DNA from: Stictocephala bisonia
Lineage: Eukaryota; Arthropoda; Insecta; Hemiptera; Membracidae
DNA: 64,000 bases
NCBI GenBank assembly: GCA_035578905.1
Contig: JAQJVL010000048.1
Span: 650,001-714,000 of the forward strand
Direction: 5' to 3'
The position numbers and the translations under genes are program-made. Each line of letters opens with the position of its first letter. Position 1 is the first letter of the stretch. Of the stretch, positions 1 to 12,474 are shown piece after piece. The notes beneath the pieces are model-generated. The model ran no database searches and had not been told where the DNA came from. It saw only the letters and a list, made by a program, of their open reading frames with translations.

Positions 1-61
1 ATTCATTGAAATCTTCTCAGCATATATGTTAAAGTAATATCGTCAGCGTAAATAAACTTCC

Positions 62-1014
62 TGACTTTTTGCAGGGATGTTGGCAATATTGCTCCAGACT
101 GTGTAATAGGCCGCTGTAAGAGCCTCGAAGGAGACGGCGTGTACTCTGCTCTTTTGCAGGGACGTCGGCAATATTGCTCCAGATTGTGTAATAGGCCACT
201 GTAAGAGCCACGAAGGAGACGGCGTGTACTCTGCTCTTTTGCAGGGACGTCGGCAATATTGCTCCAGATTGTGTAATAGGCCACTGTAAGAGCCAGGAAG
301 GAGACGGCGTGTACTCTGCTCTTTTGCAGGGACGTCGGCAATATTGCTCCAGACTGTGTAATAGGCCAGTGTAAGAGCTACGAAGAAGATGGCGTAAACC
401 CTGCACATTTTGCAGAGATGTCGGCAATATTGCTCCAGATTGTGTAATAGGCCACTGTAAGAGCCTCGAAGGAGACGGCGTGTACTCTGCTCTTTTGCAG
501 GGACGTCGGCAATATTGCTCCAGACTGTGTAACAGGCCACTGTAAGAGCCACGAAGGAGACAGCGTGTACTCTGCTCTTTTGCAGGGACGTCGGCAATAT
601 TGCTCCAGACTGTGTAATAGGCCAGTGTAAGAGCTACGAAGAATACAGCGTGAACCCTGCACATTTTGCAGAGATGTCGGCAATATTGCTCCAGATTGTG
701 TAATAGGCCAGTGTAAGAGCTACGAAGAAGATGGCGTAAACCCTGCACATTTTGCAGAGATGTCGGCAATATTGCTCCAGATTGTGTAATAGGCCACTGT
801 AAGAGCCTCGAAGGAGACGGCGTGTACTCTGCTCTTTTGCAGGGACGTCGGCAATATTGCTCCAGACTGTGTAACAGGCCACTGTATGAGCCACGAAGGA
901 GACGCCGTGTACTCTGCAAATTTTGCAGGGACGTCGGCAATATTTCTCCAGCTGTGTAACAGGCCACTGTAAGAGCCACAAAGGAGACGGCGTGTGTACC
1001 CTGCCCTTTTGCAG
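62..1014. repeat. 85-bp tandem array, about 11-12 copies
   Basis: The motif GACGTCGGCAATATTGCTCC recurs every 85-86 bp (units begin near 73, 156, 241, 326, 412, 497, 582, 668, 754, 838, 924 and 1011). Units differ by scattered substitutions, with at least two subtypes: one with CTCTGCTCTTTTGCAG and one with CCCTGCACATTTTGCAG. Each has a pyrimidine-rich stretch ending in TTTTGCAG, which resembles a 3' splice site on the + strand. The unit has few stop codons on the - strand, so long artificial reading frames cycle through it. The last unit ends exactly where reverse-transcriptase homology begins. Confidence 0.95.
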
Positions 1015-3066
1015 AAACTACCCGACTCAGTTTTACAACTGCTTTGTGAACTTTTCAGGGCCAGCGTGGCATATGGTTATGTACTAAGGCCTGGGCAGTT
1101 AGCAAAGCGGTTTTTATCCTTAAGCGAGGAAAATCTGATTATAGCCTAAGGTATTTAGACCAATCAGTTTCTCCTTGTTTATGCTTAAAACACTGGAGAG
1201 ACTAGTAGAAAGATACATCCGGGACGGGGTCCTTCAGGGACAACCTCTCCATCGGAATCAACATGCCTATCAGGCTGGTAAATCGTGCATCACTGCCCTC
1301 AACGAACTGGTATGTAGAGTAGAAGATGCATTAGAGAACAAAGAGGTTGCTCTCTGTGCTTTTCTAGACATTGAGGGTGAGTTTGACAATACATCTCATG
1401 GAACAATTGCCCGTAGAGTCCAGGGAGGGAGTGGAATCATGCAAGTGGATGGACTCCATGCTCAGTTCCAGACAGGTTACTGCTTCCCTTCTCGACGAAA
1501 CTAGGCAGTCATGACTGTGAGGGGATGCCCACGAGGTGGGGTACTTTCCCCACTAATGTGGAATTTGGTGGTTGATGACCTTTTGAAATTATTAACCGAT
1601 ACCGGTGTCTTCATACAGGGATATGCAGACGACATAGCTCTGATGGTCACCGGCAAGTTTTGTGACACTGTTTCGGGCATCATGAATAAATGCCTGAAAC
1701 TGGTAACCAGGTGGTGTTCGTTTTACGAGAAAAAGATTCCTTGGAACACTGAGGGGTTTAAGACTTAACGGAGTTCCATTAGGACTCTATGGGAAAGCTG
1801 AACATATTGGGGTAACCCGATATTGTAAGCTGACTTTGAACTATCATCTTTCTACTGTGATTAGCAGAGCGAAGTGGGCGCTCTTAGCGTCCAGGCGCAC
1901 TGTTGGTTTGACGTGGAGGATGAGGCCATATGGCTTGCTGGATCTATGAGGCAGTAATTCACCCGCAAATATCCTAATGGTGAAACAAGGCTTGTCAGAG
2001 ATCGGTGAGTAAAAATCTTACTAGTATTCAAAGATTAGCATGCTTAAGTATGACGGGTGCGTTTTCAAGCACACCTACGTCATCACTCGAAGTGCTGCTC
2101 AATTTACTGCCACTTGATGTTCACCTTGCGGTGGAGTCTAGGAAGGCAGCTTACAAACTGAATAGTGTAGGCAAGCTCAAGAGGAACAGATTCAAATCTG
2201 GCCACTCGCGAGCTATTGAAAACGAACTACACAGTAGAACATTGGACATGGTACCAGATGTCATGGTTAAAAAATTTCATTCACCAGACCTTACTTGGTA
2301 CACGAATGGTTCTGTCATGGAGGGTGGGGCTGGGTGTGGGGTCTTAGTTCTCTCTACTGGGACTCACCTATGAGGTAGTCTGGCGAGGTACTGTACGATC
2401 TACCTGACCGTGATCTTTGCCATCTTTGTCTGCGCCCAACAGGGACTAGCAAGACAAGTCAGGGGCTAACAGATCTGTATTATGTCAGACAGTCAAGCCG
2501 CACTTGACTCCTGCCAATTCACCTCAAGCCTCGCTTGGAAATGTTTTCGAACTTTGTGTGCCTTGGCCCACCTCAATATTGTCCAATTGAGATTGGCTCC
2601 GGGGCATAGCGGCCACGAAGGAAATAAAGAGGCTGACCTCCTAGCCAAGATGGGAACGAGGTCTCCATTTTTGGGACCCGAGCCAATATGTGGCATTGGG
2701 CTTACCACTGCCAAAATTGAAATGCTAAACTTGGCGAGAAATAGATGGCAGCGATTTCACAAAATAAAGGCCAGGTCTTTACAAAATCTCTGGTGAGGGG
2801 ATCAAACCATACGCTGACCAAATCACTCACCGCCATAAATCGTAATGACATCAGGTTGGTGATTGCTTATATTACCGGAAATGGCCACTTCAGGAAACAT
2901 CTGGCAAAGATTGGTCTCTACAGAGAAGACACCAGTTGACGGCTTTGTGGTGAGGCTCTCGTGTCTGCCGAACATTTACGAGTGCGAAGCTCTGCAGCTC
3001 AGGAGAAGGAGAATATTCGGGGACGAGCTCTCATATATATATAAAAAAGCCATTTACCACTCATAA
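1015..3066 (+). pseudogene. Decayed R1/I-like non-LTR retrotransposon (RT + RNase H)
   Basis: This is a 5'-truncated pol-type reading frame broken by several frameshifts and stops. Homology starts at 1015 (LLCELFRASVAYGYV), shifts frame near 1090, and continues as FRPISFSLFMLKTLERLVE (about 1154-1215). Next come RT motif A as LDIEGEFDN (about 1364-1390), motif B as GCPRGGVLSPLMWN (about 1523-1565) and motif C as GYADDIAL (YADD at 1622-1633). A thumb region in changing frames (about 1760-2110) includes RTVGLTWRMRPYG. The RNase H segments are YTNGSVMEGGAGCGV (about 2300-2345), where the usual catalytic Asp is Asn, then MSDSQAALDS (2482) and APGHSGHEGNKEADLLAK (about 2595-2650). A C-terminal Cys/Arg-rich tail ends in ECEALQLRRRRIFGDEL near 3030. 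RT plus RNase H in one frame is typical of I/R1-group elements of insects. No endonuclease or ORF1 is present. The copy is dead. Confidence 0.9.
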
Positions 3067-3384
3067 CTATTTTTCCAAAACTATACGCCCAATCAACTTG
3101 ACATTTTGTATATATGTTTATCTTGGCCTATAGAGAAAGTTGGAAAAAAAATTAAATAAAATTGATGTAGGATGAACTTTTAAAATTAAAAATAATTTAG
3201 TAAATTGTTTATAACATAAGCTGTTGTAAATTGGATATTAGTTTAATAAATTGTTTTTTAAAAACAAAGCATTTAGTTCTATTTATTTTAAGTAATTTTT
3301 TAATGTTCTTGACTTTGTTGAACATTCTAATTATATCTTAACTGCAAGTCTATTATGACTGGCGAAGCGGGTGGGTACAGCTAG
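3031..3384 (+). mobile_element. Non-autonomous Helitron-like element
   Basis: It starts TCATATATATATAAAAAAG and ends GGTGGGTACAGCTAG followed by T. This fits the Helitron pattern of a TC start and a CTAG end before T, with no inverted repeats. Body and 3' end match the inverted copy at 33106-33627 (shared GGCGAAGCGGG next to the CTAG end; shared AAAACTATACG near the 5' end). It sits directly against the 3' end of the R1/I-like remnant. It is too short to encode a Rep/helicase. The exact 5' base is uncertain because of the TA run. Confidence 0.6.
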
Positions 3385-3905
3385 TAGCTTATAAAACAAC
3401 GTAATTTAAACATTGATAAAAACTATAAAACTTATCTAAACTTAACTAAAACAACAACCATTCAGATAGTTAACATTCAGGGCAAATAGTATTAGGTTAT
3501 GAAATCTGTGAACTTTAAACTAGACTAATGTATAGTTCTGTCTCTTCGTGCCTTTATTAGGACTCTATGAACTCACCGGTATAGGCTGGCGATAGCATTG
3601 TGTACATGAACTTGGGTACGGAAAGCGTGCTTGCGACCTTTAGAAAAGTGCGCATTAACAAGATTCGAGGAAGACTTCTTCTCATCTCACCCAAAAGAAC
3701 GCCATGGCCTGCGGATGCCAGAATGAACGTGAGCCACATCTCTGTACAGATTTAAGGAAATGTGGTGAGTGAACCTTTTTCTTTATACGAGGTATTAAGG
3801 TATCTTTATTTCTCGTATTAAGGTCCTTTCGCAAAAGTCATTTAATAATTTTTCAACTATCATTCAAGAATTAGTGAACAAATATTTAAGGCCTTTATAA
3901 AAACA
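3385..3905. other. No recognised feature
   Basis: AT-rich spacer. A slightly GC-richer stretch at 3540-3780 has a short open frame on the - strand (3557-3739), but it matches nothing I recognise and has no splice or start context that makes it convincing. Confidence 0.5.
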
Positions 3906-4443
3906 CTAGGGGACACCCCTGCACGCTTCGCGTGCCAACCCCGACGCTCGCTACGCTCAATACACCTCGGCCTTCGGCCTTGGCATGTAACTATTCAATA
4001 CAAAAATCGGTATATTAACTATATAACGTAAAATTACAATATTACATTTCGGTACAGTATCTCACTCACACTAATTGCTTTGCCACCTATTTAGCATATT
4101 TCAAGAGTGTTCATTTCATTTATTTTTGTTTAACAGCTGAAGATTAAACTCATAGTAAAATATTAAATAGTATAATGTCAAACATTCAAAATAGACATGT
4201 TTATTTATTTACAAAACAGCTGTTATTAATTTACTAAAATCAACCCAATGTTATCCTTATGGACCAATCTTTTAAGGGTGCTTTATACCCCTTAGGAGTA
4301 CTTTATCAAGATGAAAATACTTTAGTTGTCCTATTTAAGTTCTAAAGAAACAGTGTACAAAATTTCAGCTCTCTACCTACATTGGAAGTTGGAGAATTAG
4401 TGATGAGTGAGTGAGTGAGGGCTTTGCCTTTTATATATATAGA
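3906..4443 (-). mobile_element. Helitron-like element, about 540 bp
   Basis: Read on the - strand it begins A|TCTATATATATAAAAGG (5' end at 4443) and ends CTAG|T (3' end at 3906), the expected insertion between A and T. Just before the end are hairpins: GCACGC-GAA-GCGTGC and GGGG-TGT-CCCC. The 5' segment GCAAAGCCCTCACTCACTC is shared in type with the element ending near 34495. There is no coding capacity. Confidence 0.65.
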
Positions 4444-4829
4444 TTATGAACAAGATAATGAAGTGATTGTATTTAATTTGTTTGTATATTTACTGTATTA
4501 ACAAACCTGCTGATGTGGTAAACAATACTAAAATTAATTATAATAGTTATTTAGAAGTTAATGAGGAGTATAAAGCAAAATGTAATTTAATCAGAGTTGT
4601 CTGAATAATACTTGACGAACGTGTAGCGCTCGTAATCCCTGTGCCGAACACGTAGTGACAAGCGTGTGATGTGTTCTTTGACCAATCATTTCACAGCTGT
4701 GAAAATTGGTTTAACTGCATCGAGTTTTGAATTTGTGTTAGTTTAAATCTCATACTCCTGAAAATATGAACTACCTCATGATCGTTTACCACTACAGCCT
4801 ACCATTGCATCTAGCATTGTGGATTATAT
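4444..4829. other. No recognised feature
   Basis: AT-rich spacer before the 39-bp array. I see no coding or RNA signal. Confidence 0.5.
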
Positions 4830-6122
4830 ACGTGTGGTTGTACTGATCCACCCAGCATCCATCCCCATATGCGCGGTTGTAATGATCCACCCAGCATCCA
4901 CCCCCACAGGTGTGGTTGTACTGATCCACCTAGCATCCACCCCCATACGTGTGGTTGTACTGATTCACCCAGCATCCACCCCTATACATGTGAATGTACT
5001 GATCCACCCAGTATCCACCCTCCATACTTGTGATTGTACTGATCCGCCGAGCATCCACCCCCATACGTGTGAATGTACTGATTCACCCAGCATCCACCCC
5101 TATACGATCGGTTGTACTGATACACTCAGCATCCACCCCCATACGTGCAGTTGTACCGATCCACACACCATCCACCCCCATACGTGTGGTTGTACTGATC
5201 CACTCAGCATCCACCCCCATACGTGCGGTTGTACTGATCCACCCAGCATGCACCTCGATACGTGCGGTTGTACTGATCCACCCAGCATCCACTCCCATAC
5301 GTGCGGTTGTACTGGTCCACACAGCATCCACCCCCATACGTGCGGTTGTACTGATCCACCCAGCATCCACCCGCATATGTGCGGTTGTACTGACTCACCC
5401 AGCATGCACTCCGATACGTGCGGTTGTACTGGTCCACCCAGCATCCACCCGCATACGTGCGGTTGTACTGACTCACCCAGCATGCACTCCGATACGTGCG
5501 GTTGTACTGGTCCACCCAGCATCCACCCGCATACGTGCGGTTGTACTGACTCACCCAGCATGCACTCCGATACGTGCGGTTGTACTGATCCACCCAGCAT
5601 CCACCCGCATACGTGCGGTTGTACTGATCCACCCAGCATCCACTCCCATACGTGCGGTTGTACTGGTCCACACAGCATCCACCCCCATACGTGCGGTTGT
5701 ACTGATCCACCCAGCATCCACTCCCATACGTGCGGTTGTACTGGTCCACACAGCATCCACCCCCATACGTGCGGTTGTACTGATCCACCCAGCATCCACC
5801 CCCATACGTGCGGTTGTACTGATTCACCCAGCATGCACCGATACGTGCGGTTGTACTGATCCACCCAGCATCCACTCCCATACGTGCGGTTGTACTGGTC
5901 CACACAGCATCCACCCCCATACGTGCGGTTGTACTGATCCACCCAGCATCCACCCGCATACGTGCGGTTGTACTGACTCACCCAGCATGCACTCCGATAC
6001 GTGCGGTTGTTCTGATCCACACAGCATCCACTCCCATACGTGCGGTTGTACTGGTCCACACAGCATCCACCCCCATACGTGCGGTTGTACTGATCCACCC
6101 AGCATCCACCCCCATACATGTG
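4830..6122. repeat. 39-bp minisatellite, about 33 copies
   Basis: The unit is built around TACTGATCCACCCAGCAT and CCATACGTGCGGTTG with a 39-bp period. Because 39 is a multiple of 3 and the unit lacks stops in most frames, several long overlapping reading frames exist on both strands, for example repeated CGCTDPPSIHPHT or VVLIHPASTPIRA. The unit frame slips near 5015 (a 40-bp copy) and near 5840 (a shortened copy), and differences between units change amino acids freely, so coding is unlikely. Stretches of dimeric 78-bp structure occur, with GATCCACCC and GGTCCACAC units alternating at 5590-5790 and GACTCACCC and GGTCCACCC units alternating at 5390-5580. The unit resembles shorter minisatellites at 25.3, 44.9, 46.6 and 49.8 kb. 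Confidence 0.95.
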
Positions 6123-7960
6123 ATGGCATTGACCAACTCTAATAGCTACATGTACGGTGAGATTACTGAGTGATTTTCTTTTATCTGAATATTTAGTGAC
6201 TTGAGTGATACTTCTGATATGCCTTCTTTTTTATTCATTTATTATATTTAATTAATAATCGGCTGGAAAGAGATCTTGTTGTAACTTTGTTCCATAGATT
6301 TGAAAATATTTTTCTGAATTGTGAGCTGTAGGTTTGATTGTATTAGTTATAAATACTGTCCTGCTTGTCTATTCATGAATCTGTCTCATTGTATTTATGT
6401 ATGCTATAATACTGTCATTAATAAAACGGTGTTATTCCGTTGAAAAAATAAAATAAAAATACGAAACCACCTTAAAATATTGGGTGTTATATTAGAAAAA
6501 GACCACCATATTGGGAAATGGCGGCTACAAAAAACACACATTTTTTTCTCTTGTAAATAAATAAAATTAACCCCATTTAAAATATGTTTTCAGCTTCATA
6601 GTTTGCAATATCCCAATGGTGCAGCAGTTACAAAACACACTCAGTTGTCAGGTTTTCGAAAATAGTTATGCCCTGAATGCGTTTTAGAAAGTCCACAACT
6701 GAGGGGCTGAAGGTTCATCTGGTTTCACTACCTATCTGGATTCGGTTCAGATTGGACTATAAAGATTCAACCTTAATGTTGCTCATATCTTGTGTTTTGT
6801 TGTATGTACTGGGGTGGTTGAACTTTAATTTATTAACTTTGTTTTAAGTGTATAGTGCTTGGGATATTACATTATAAAATAGTTTTATTATAAAATAAAG
6901 GAAAGTAATAAAGATGGAGCTCGCTTTACTTGCCTGTCTTCATCAGCATTAGCAATTCTAATCACAGTTTTAGTTGTGTTACAAGTCTTACCCAAAATCT
7001 CTTTAAGCCAAAGCAAGTTTAAATTAAACAAGTTTAAAGGTAGTTAAGTTTCTGTAATCCTCATTCAAAGTGAGCTAAGATACATTTATGTTTTGTGAGT
7101 TATTTAGGAAGCTCCAAGTTAGAAAAAGTTGAAGAAAATATTGTTATAATACATATTTTTCATACTGTTAATATAAACATAGTAATGCTTCGAGATTTTA
7201 TAATGAATATGGCAATGAGGGTTTAAATAATTAAAATTAAATTGAGTTTCATTCCAATCATGGATTTTATGGAGCAGTTATTATTATATATAGTGTTGGA
7301 CATATAACAATAAAAACCATCTTTAATAACCTCAGTTTATCTTTAAAAAGTCTTATTGAGATTTTAAATGCACTGATAAAACGAATCTAGTTTAATTTAA
7401 AGCAAGAAATATTGTACTGTAGATCTGGTTGCAGATATAAAAATCCAATTAAAAGACACGCATGCTGTATGGCAGATTTTACAAAGGTGATATTTTATAA
7501 AAGACATTTGTACGGGTATTCAAAGAGCATGTACGGTAGTTAATGTATTTTTCATAATAATGAGTAATGGTTTTACATAAAGTAACCGCTACTACAACGT
7601 GTCGGACATCTAACACATCTCTTCCTTCATTATCAATAAATGCCCAACATTTCTCAATTATGCCTCAAATAAAAATAAATTGTTCTTCTATTTTATCTTG
7701 TTTTAGTTTTCTAGTGAAATTATGGGATATGTTTGTCTTCTTAAATTTCTCCAAATAACATTAAAGTTCTTCATATCTTCAAAAGCCTGTACACTTATGT
7801 TTATTCCCACAAAGAGAAGGCGGCATCAGCCACTATTCACCACCGTTACTGTACAGTAGCCTGTGTAGTAATGACTTTGTGCAAGATTATATAGAAAAAT
7901 AAATTTAATAAAGCCTTATTTAGCGTTTATAAAAACATATAATGAACGAAAAAGAAGTTA
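6123..7960. other. AT-rich spacer, AATAAA plus A-rich tract near 6420-6460
   Basis: AATAAA at 6420-6425 is followed within 20 bp by an A-rich tract, which could be the 3' end of an old retroposed or transcribed sequence. No coding frame leads into it. The rest (6470-7960) holds no feature I can support. Confidence 0.4.
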
Positions 7961-8976
7961 TCTATACATATAAAAGACTATAGTAACTAAAAAAGTACTA
8001 AGCCTAGGAGACTGAAAGTTTGTAGAGTCAAATGTCTTATATGTTTTAGATGTGCAATAAGAACACATTGTAGGGATTTTGAAACATTCTTAGTAAATAG
8101 AAGATGGTAACTTTTTTAATGCCAAACATTTTAAATGCCAAGAACTTTCTCTAATTGGACTGTAGCAGCTAAATGAATGGTTCTACAACAAAACTAACAC
8201 CATTTTCTACGTCTGATTTGAGATTATCTACAACTTTAGCTTTTTTACTTTTTTCTCTATCTCATCTCCTTCGTCCTTAGGTAGAGCTAGATTTTCTATC
8301 TGTGCGTGAAAATCAAATTGGTGAATTTACGGCCTCTAAGAGTAGACTTACAGATTGTCTCGGCTGTGAAACTTTGTTATCTAGGAGAACATACTGTATT
8401 CAATTAAAAATTAAAAATTTCATCTGAACACATGTATAGGCAGGTCATAGGACATGGCTAAACATGGCTAAAAACACGATATTTCACTGATTCAGAGTCA
8501 ATTACCGTACTTTGCGCACTCTAAAAGTAGACTTACAGACTTTTCTAGACTATGAAACTGTGTTATCTAGGAGAACAAGCTGTTTTCAATCGGAAAATTA
8601 ACAATTTAGTTTTAAAGCATGCATAGCCATATCACAGGACATAGCTAGGTGAGAAACACAATATTTTATTCATTCAGAGTAAAATATAGTACTTTGTGCC
8701 CTTTAAAAGTAGACATAATTTCTCTTGACTTTGAAACTCTTTTATCTAAGAGAACAAACTGGCTTAAATCGGAAAATTTTAAATTTAATTTTAACACATG
8801 TGTAGCCAGTTAATCGGACCTGGCTAAACATGTCGAGAACCCCGACATTTTATTGATTTATAGTCAATTACTTGTACTTTACGGCCTCTAAAAGTAGACT
8901 CAGATTGTGTAAACTACTTTGTAGACAATCAAAGTTTGTAAACTACAAGAAAGGTCTGATTGAAATAGTAAGATTA
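7961..8976 (+). mobile_element. Helitron-like element with internal ~185-bp repeats
   Basis: It starts A|TCTATACATATAAAAG at 7961. The first 350 bp match, in inverse orientation, the 5' part of the element ending at about 34495 (shared AACTAAAAAAGTACTAAGCC and TAGATGTGCAATAAGAA). Inside, a ~185-bp unit is repeated about 3.5 times, marked by CTCTAAAAGTAGACTTACAG-type blocks near 8334, 8518, 8702 and 8885. Each is followed by a GTTATCTAGGAGAACA block. Similarity to the inverted copy fades near 8976, and I cannot find a clean CTAG end. A related phrase, CTCCTTGTGG(A/G)CCATC, recurs at about 9003 and 9296, so the element may extend further. Confidence 0.6.
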
Positions 8977-11900
8977 CAATATATATCTATATTTTTGTCG
9001 GTCTCCTTGTGGACCATCATCTATTGGAAATGAAGAATCACCAACTATCCTAAAAACTATTTCTTATGTCCAGTAGGCATTTACAAAGTCTAACTTTTCC
9101 AAGTTGAGCTAAGAAAAGACTAATAAACCGACTAAAACATTGCTTTCATTGTATCTTTTAAACACTTTAAACCAGCTCCATTTTTTAAACAGCGAACCTT
9201 TTGAGTTCGGATTTATAGGTTTATGTTCTACTACTATAGACCTTTAATTTGATATACTACTTGACCTATGCTCTCATTTAAGATTTTCTTCTGACTCCTT
9301 GTGGGCCATCCCCCTGATACGACAGAAAAACTGTAGTTAGATAAAAAAGTAAATTAATAAGTACAGTATTGATGTGCCAAGTTTGATTGTTTTATCTGTA
9401 ATCGTTCAGAAATTAATAATCTGTTCCGAGACTTTTCTTCCACACTGTATATGTAAATAAGGTGATATTTCAAATTATTTTTTTTATTTCGTTATAGTTT
9501 TAGCTACCATTCTTACATAAATATTTGTTTTATCATATCATGTTGAGTTATTATGATGGATTGTAAATTTGACAGAAAAGTAAAACTGCGCACTTTTTCA
9601 TTTCAGGTCATATAAAAAATAAAATTATAGTTAATTGTCATAATAACTATATATTTTTCTAATCAGAATAACATTGTGAACAAACTATACATTTACACTT
9701 TTATTACGAAATTTAATAGTTAACTGTTGGACAACGGAATATTTTCAAAAGATAAACATGTTTGTTACATGTGATCTAAAAAAGATTATTTATATCAAAA
9801 CCTAATATCAATCATACTATTGATACTATATAATTTATTTTATATCCCAAGTATTTGTCAATAAAATAAAATATAAATTGTTAAATTTGAACCATTATTT
9901 ATGAAATGAGGTAGGTCTGTTATAAAAAACGCCTGGAAGTACGCCAATAAGAGGCTGCCAGTACAGAGGTGCATCATTGCCAGCTGTTTAAAAGTAAAGA
10001 TGATACATTCTAATTAAAAAAGTGTGGTACTCAGATCTACCGGTAGAATATATAAAATATCCTAGAGGATTTGATAATTCATACCAAATAATAGTAATTC
10101 AATCTTTACATAAAATACAACCTTATGTAATTTACAACAAAACATTTTTATTTGATAGCTATTTATAATTTAACTAACAGTATGATAGTTTATATAGGTT
10201 ACCATTCTACTTTTAAGAAAAATTGTGAATTTAAGATAACCATTGCCAAATATTTCGTATCTGTTTGTAGTAGAGTAACGACTTTTAATAGAATAAATTT
10301 TCTAAAAATAATTATAAATAAATTACGTCTAAATTGTGACTTTTCTGACTTAAAATTTTCCTTTTTTAATTTTTATTATTTTTAAATGAAAGGCCAATCA
10401 TATTTGATTCTTTATTAACTGATAACCGTTAAAACTTCCATATTTAAGTGAACAAGCCCTTTTAATAATGCATTTAGTTTATAAAAAGGAAACATCGAAT
10501 GCAGTTACTAAATATAAAAGTGCATATAATATTATGTTGGTTATGCCATGGAATGAATTATAGTTATAAAAGTAACCGATATATTCATTAATTTTTAATA
10601 ATTTGAAATTTATTACTGATTTTAATTACTTAGAAATATATAATTTAATTGCTTTTCTTCTTTAAACCATATATTGATTCAATATATGCTAAATCAATAA
10701 AATAAATATTGAGAGACAATTTGTATTAATTTACTAAAAATGTAATGAATATTATTACCATATGTGAATGAAAATTTTACTTTAAACCAGTCAACGAGAG
10801 ACAACTATTTGAAGATTAAACGATAAAAAGAATATATACAAAAATAATAAAATAAAAATACTTAAAATTAATATGTTGATTTGATTGTGGTACGTCTGAA
10901 AAGTATCTGCATGTTAATATATGTGGCTGTGTATTAAAACAGCGAGATTACCTATTTAAAAGATAAAATAATAAACAACACAAAACAATATGTAATTAAA
11001 AATCATTATTTCTCTCAATGTTAAAAAAAGACATAAAATGTCACTCGTGTTAGAAAGTGACATAAAAAGAACTAATTGCTATATTAAACTATTATGACTA
11101 ACAGAAGACGTTAACCCTTGGAATAAACTATAAACATAAGTCAGAAAATTCAATTCACAAAAAACAAAATAAAACTGATTGATAATAAATAAGAAAAATT
11201 TGTGATATTCAATTATTGAAAACCTAACTTTACTAAAGTATGCAAATTAGATACCTAACAATATTTAAGACAAAAACTAAGGAAAATAATAGTAGTACAT
11301 ATTTTTAATTAACATGTTGATTTAACTGAGGTGTGGAAAATAATAGTATATTTAGATTGAAATAAATCATTTAAAATTCAAGTCAAGCAACAAATGACAT
11401 ATTTAGTAAACTTATTAAATAATTCTGAAATCACAAAGTTAGATTAAACTCATTTAACAATGATTATGACTTGAAGACAGTAAAATGAGCGTCAATAATG
11501 TTACTCCCCAAAAATATCCTCAAGAAGAATTCAAGAAACAAGATTTTATGACACTTTTAAAACAATATTCTTTTAAAACATATGTTTACTATTTAAAAAG
11601 CACACCAACGCATGTTTAGTAAGTACAGCCCTTAGAAAGACGACATAAATAGACAAAATAAAAACATACTACAATCCAGATGGATCAAAATGAACGGTAG
11701 TAGCATGATTATGAATGAAATGAGAGATTTACTTATACAATATTCCATAGTTGATAGGGAATCATTAACCAATTGCAAGTTTGATGAATGTTGCTGCCGA
11801 TACTCCACTTCACGGCTCAGTGGGCCTTTTCACCTGCAGCCTGTTGATGGTGAATTGAATACGTTTTCAATGAACTTAAAACGATTGCTTCTCTGATATA

Positions 11901-12402
11901 GTTAATTTTCAACATTTATTTAAATAAAAACATTATAATAATGTAATGTGTCCAAAGGAAAATCTGTCTTGTATAAACACGAAAAAAACAACAACAAACA
12001 GTGTTCAAACTGTTTGCATACAATGTTTTCAAGTGTGGACTAGGCTTACGAAATTTTATATTTTTCGCTCCATGCCTCATGGCAATGAACTGATAATAAG
12101 CAGTCAGAAAGGTACCCTAGTGCAAATGTTTAACAAAATACGACTTTAAATATAGATTTAAGCGTAATTATTCAATATCATAATTGCTAATGTGAATATA
12201 CAAATTATTCATAAGACGCCGATCGTCAAGATATGGGCGAATATGGATTTCGAATGAGAGTGATTTTTGTAGATGAGTGAATGTAGTCATTGTTACAAAC
12301 TAAGGCCAACTATTCCTTAGAAAGTGTCATTAATTAATAGCCCAATGACAAATGAACAGTCGGTGGTTATCAGATGATCCTTCTCAAAATGTATTATGAC
12401 TC
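8977..12402. other. Very AT-rich region with no recognised genes
   Basis: Apart from the CTCCTTGTGG phrase at about 9003 and 9296, it contains only short chance reading frames (for example 10152-10385 and 11690-11896), which have AT-driven composition and no recognisable domain. Confidence 0.5.
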
Positions 12403-12474
12403 TCATTGGGATCGAACTGACAACCTTTAGCACATGAAGCTGGGATTTAACCAACTACGCTACCGACCAATTTA
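12403..12474 (-). mobile_element. tRNA-derived SINE head
   Basis: On the - strand, GGTCGGTAGCGTAGTTGG (box A-like, about 12451-12471) is followed about 35 bp later by GTTCGATCCCAATGAGAG (box B-like, about 12403-12418). This is the internal RNA polymerase III promoter arrangement of a tRNA, but the arms do not close into a clean cloverleaf. It is more likely a SINE head or a decayed tRNA pseudogene than a working tRNA. Confidence 0.5.

Noticed and set aside
3557..3739. 60-codon - strand frame in a GC-richer stretch
   Set aside because: No homology recognised and no promoter, splice or transposon context.
4819..6142. Long overlapping frames encoding Cys/His-rich 13-residue repeats
   Set aside because: Open on several frames and both strands because the 39-bp unit lacks stops. 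Frame slips near 5015 and 5840, and unit differences change amino acids freely.
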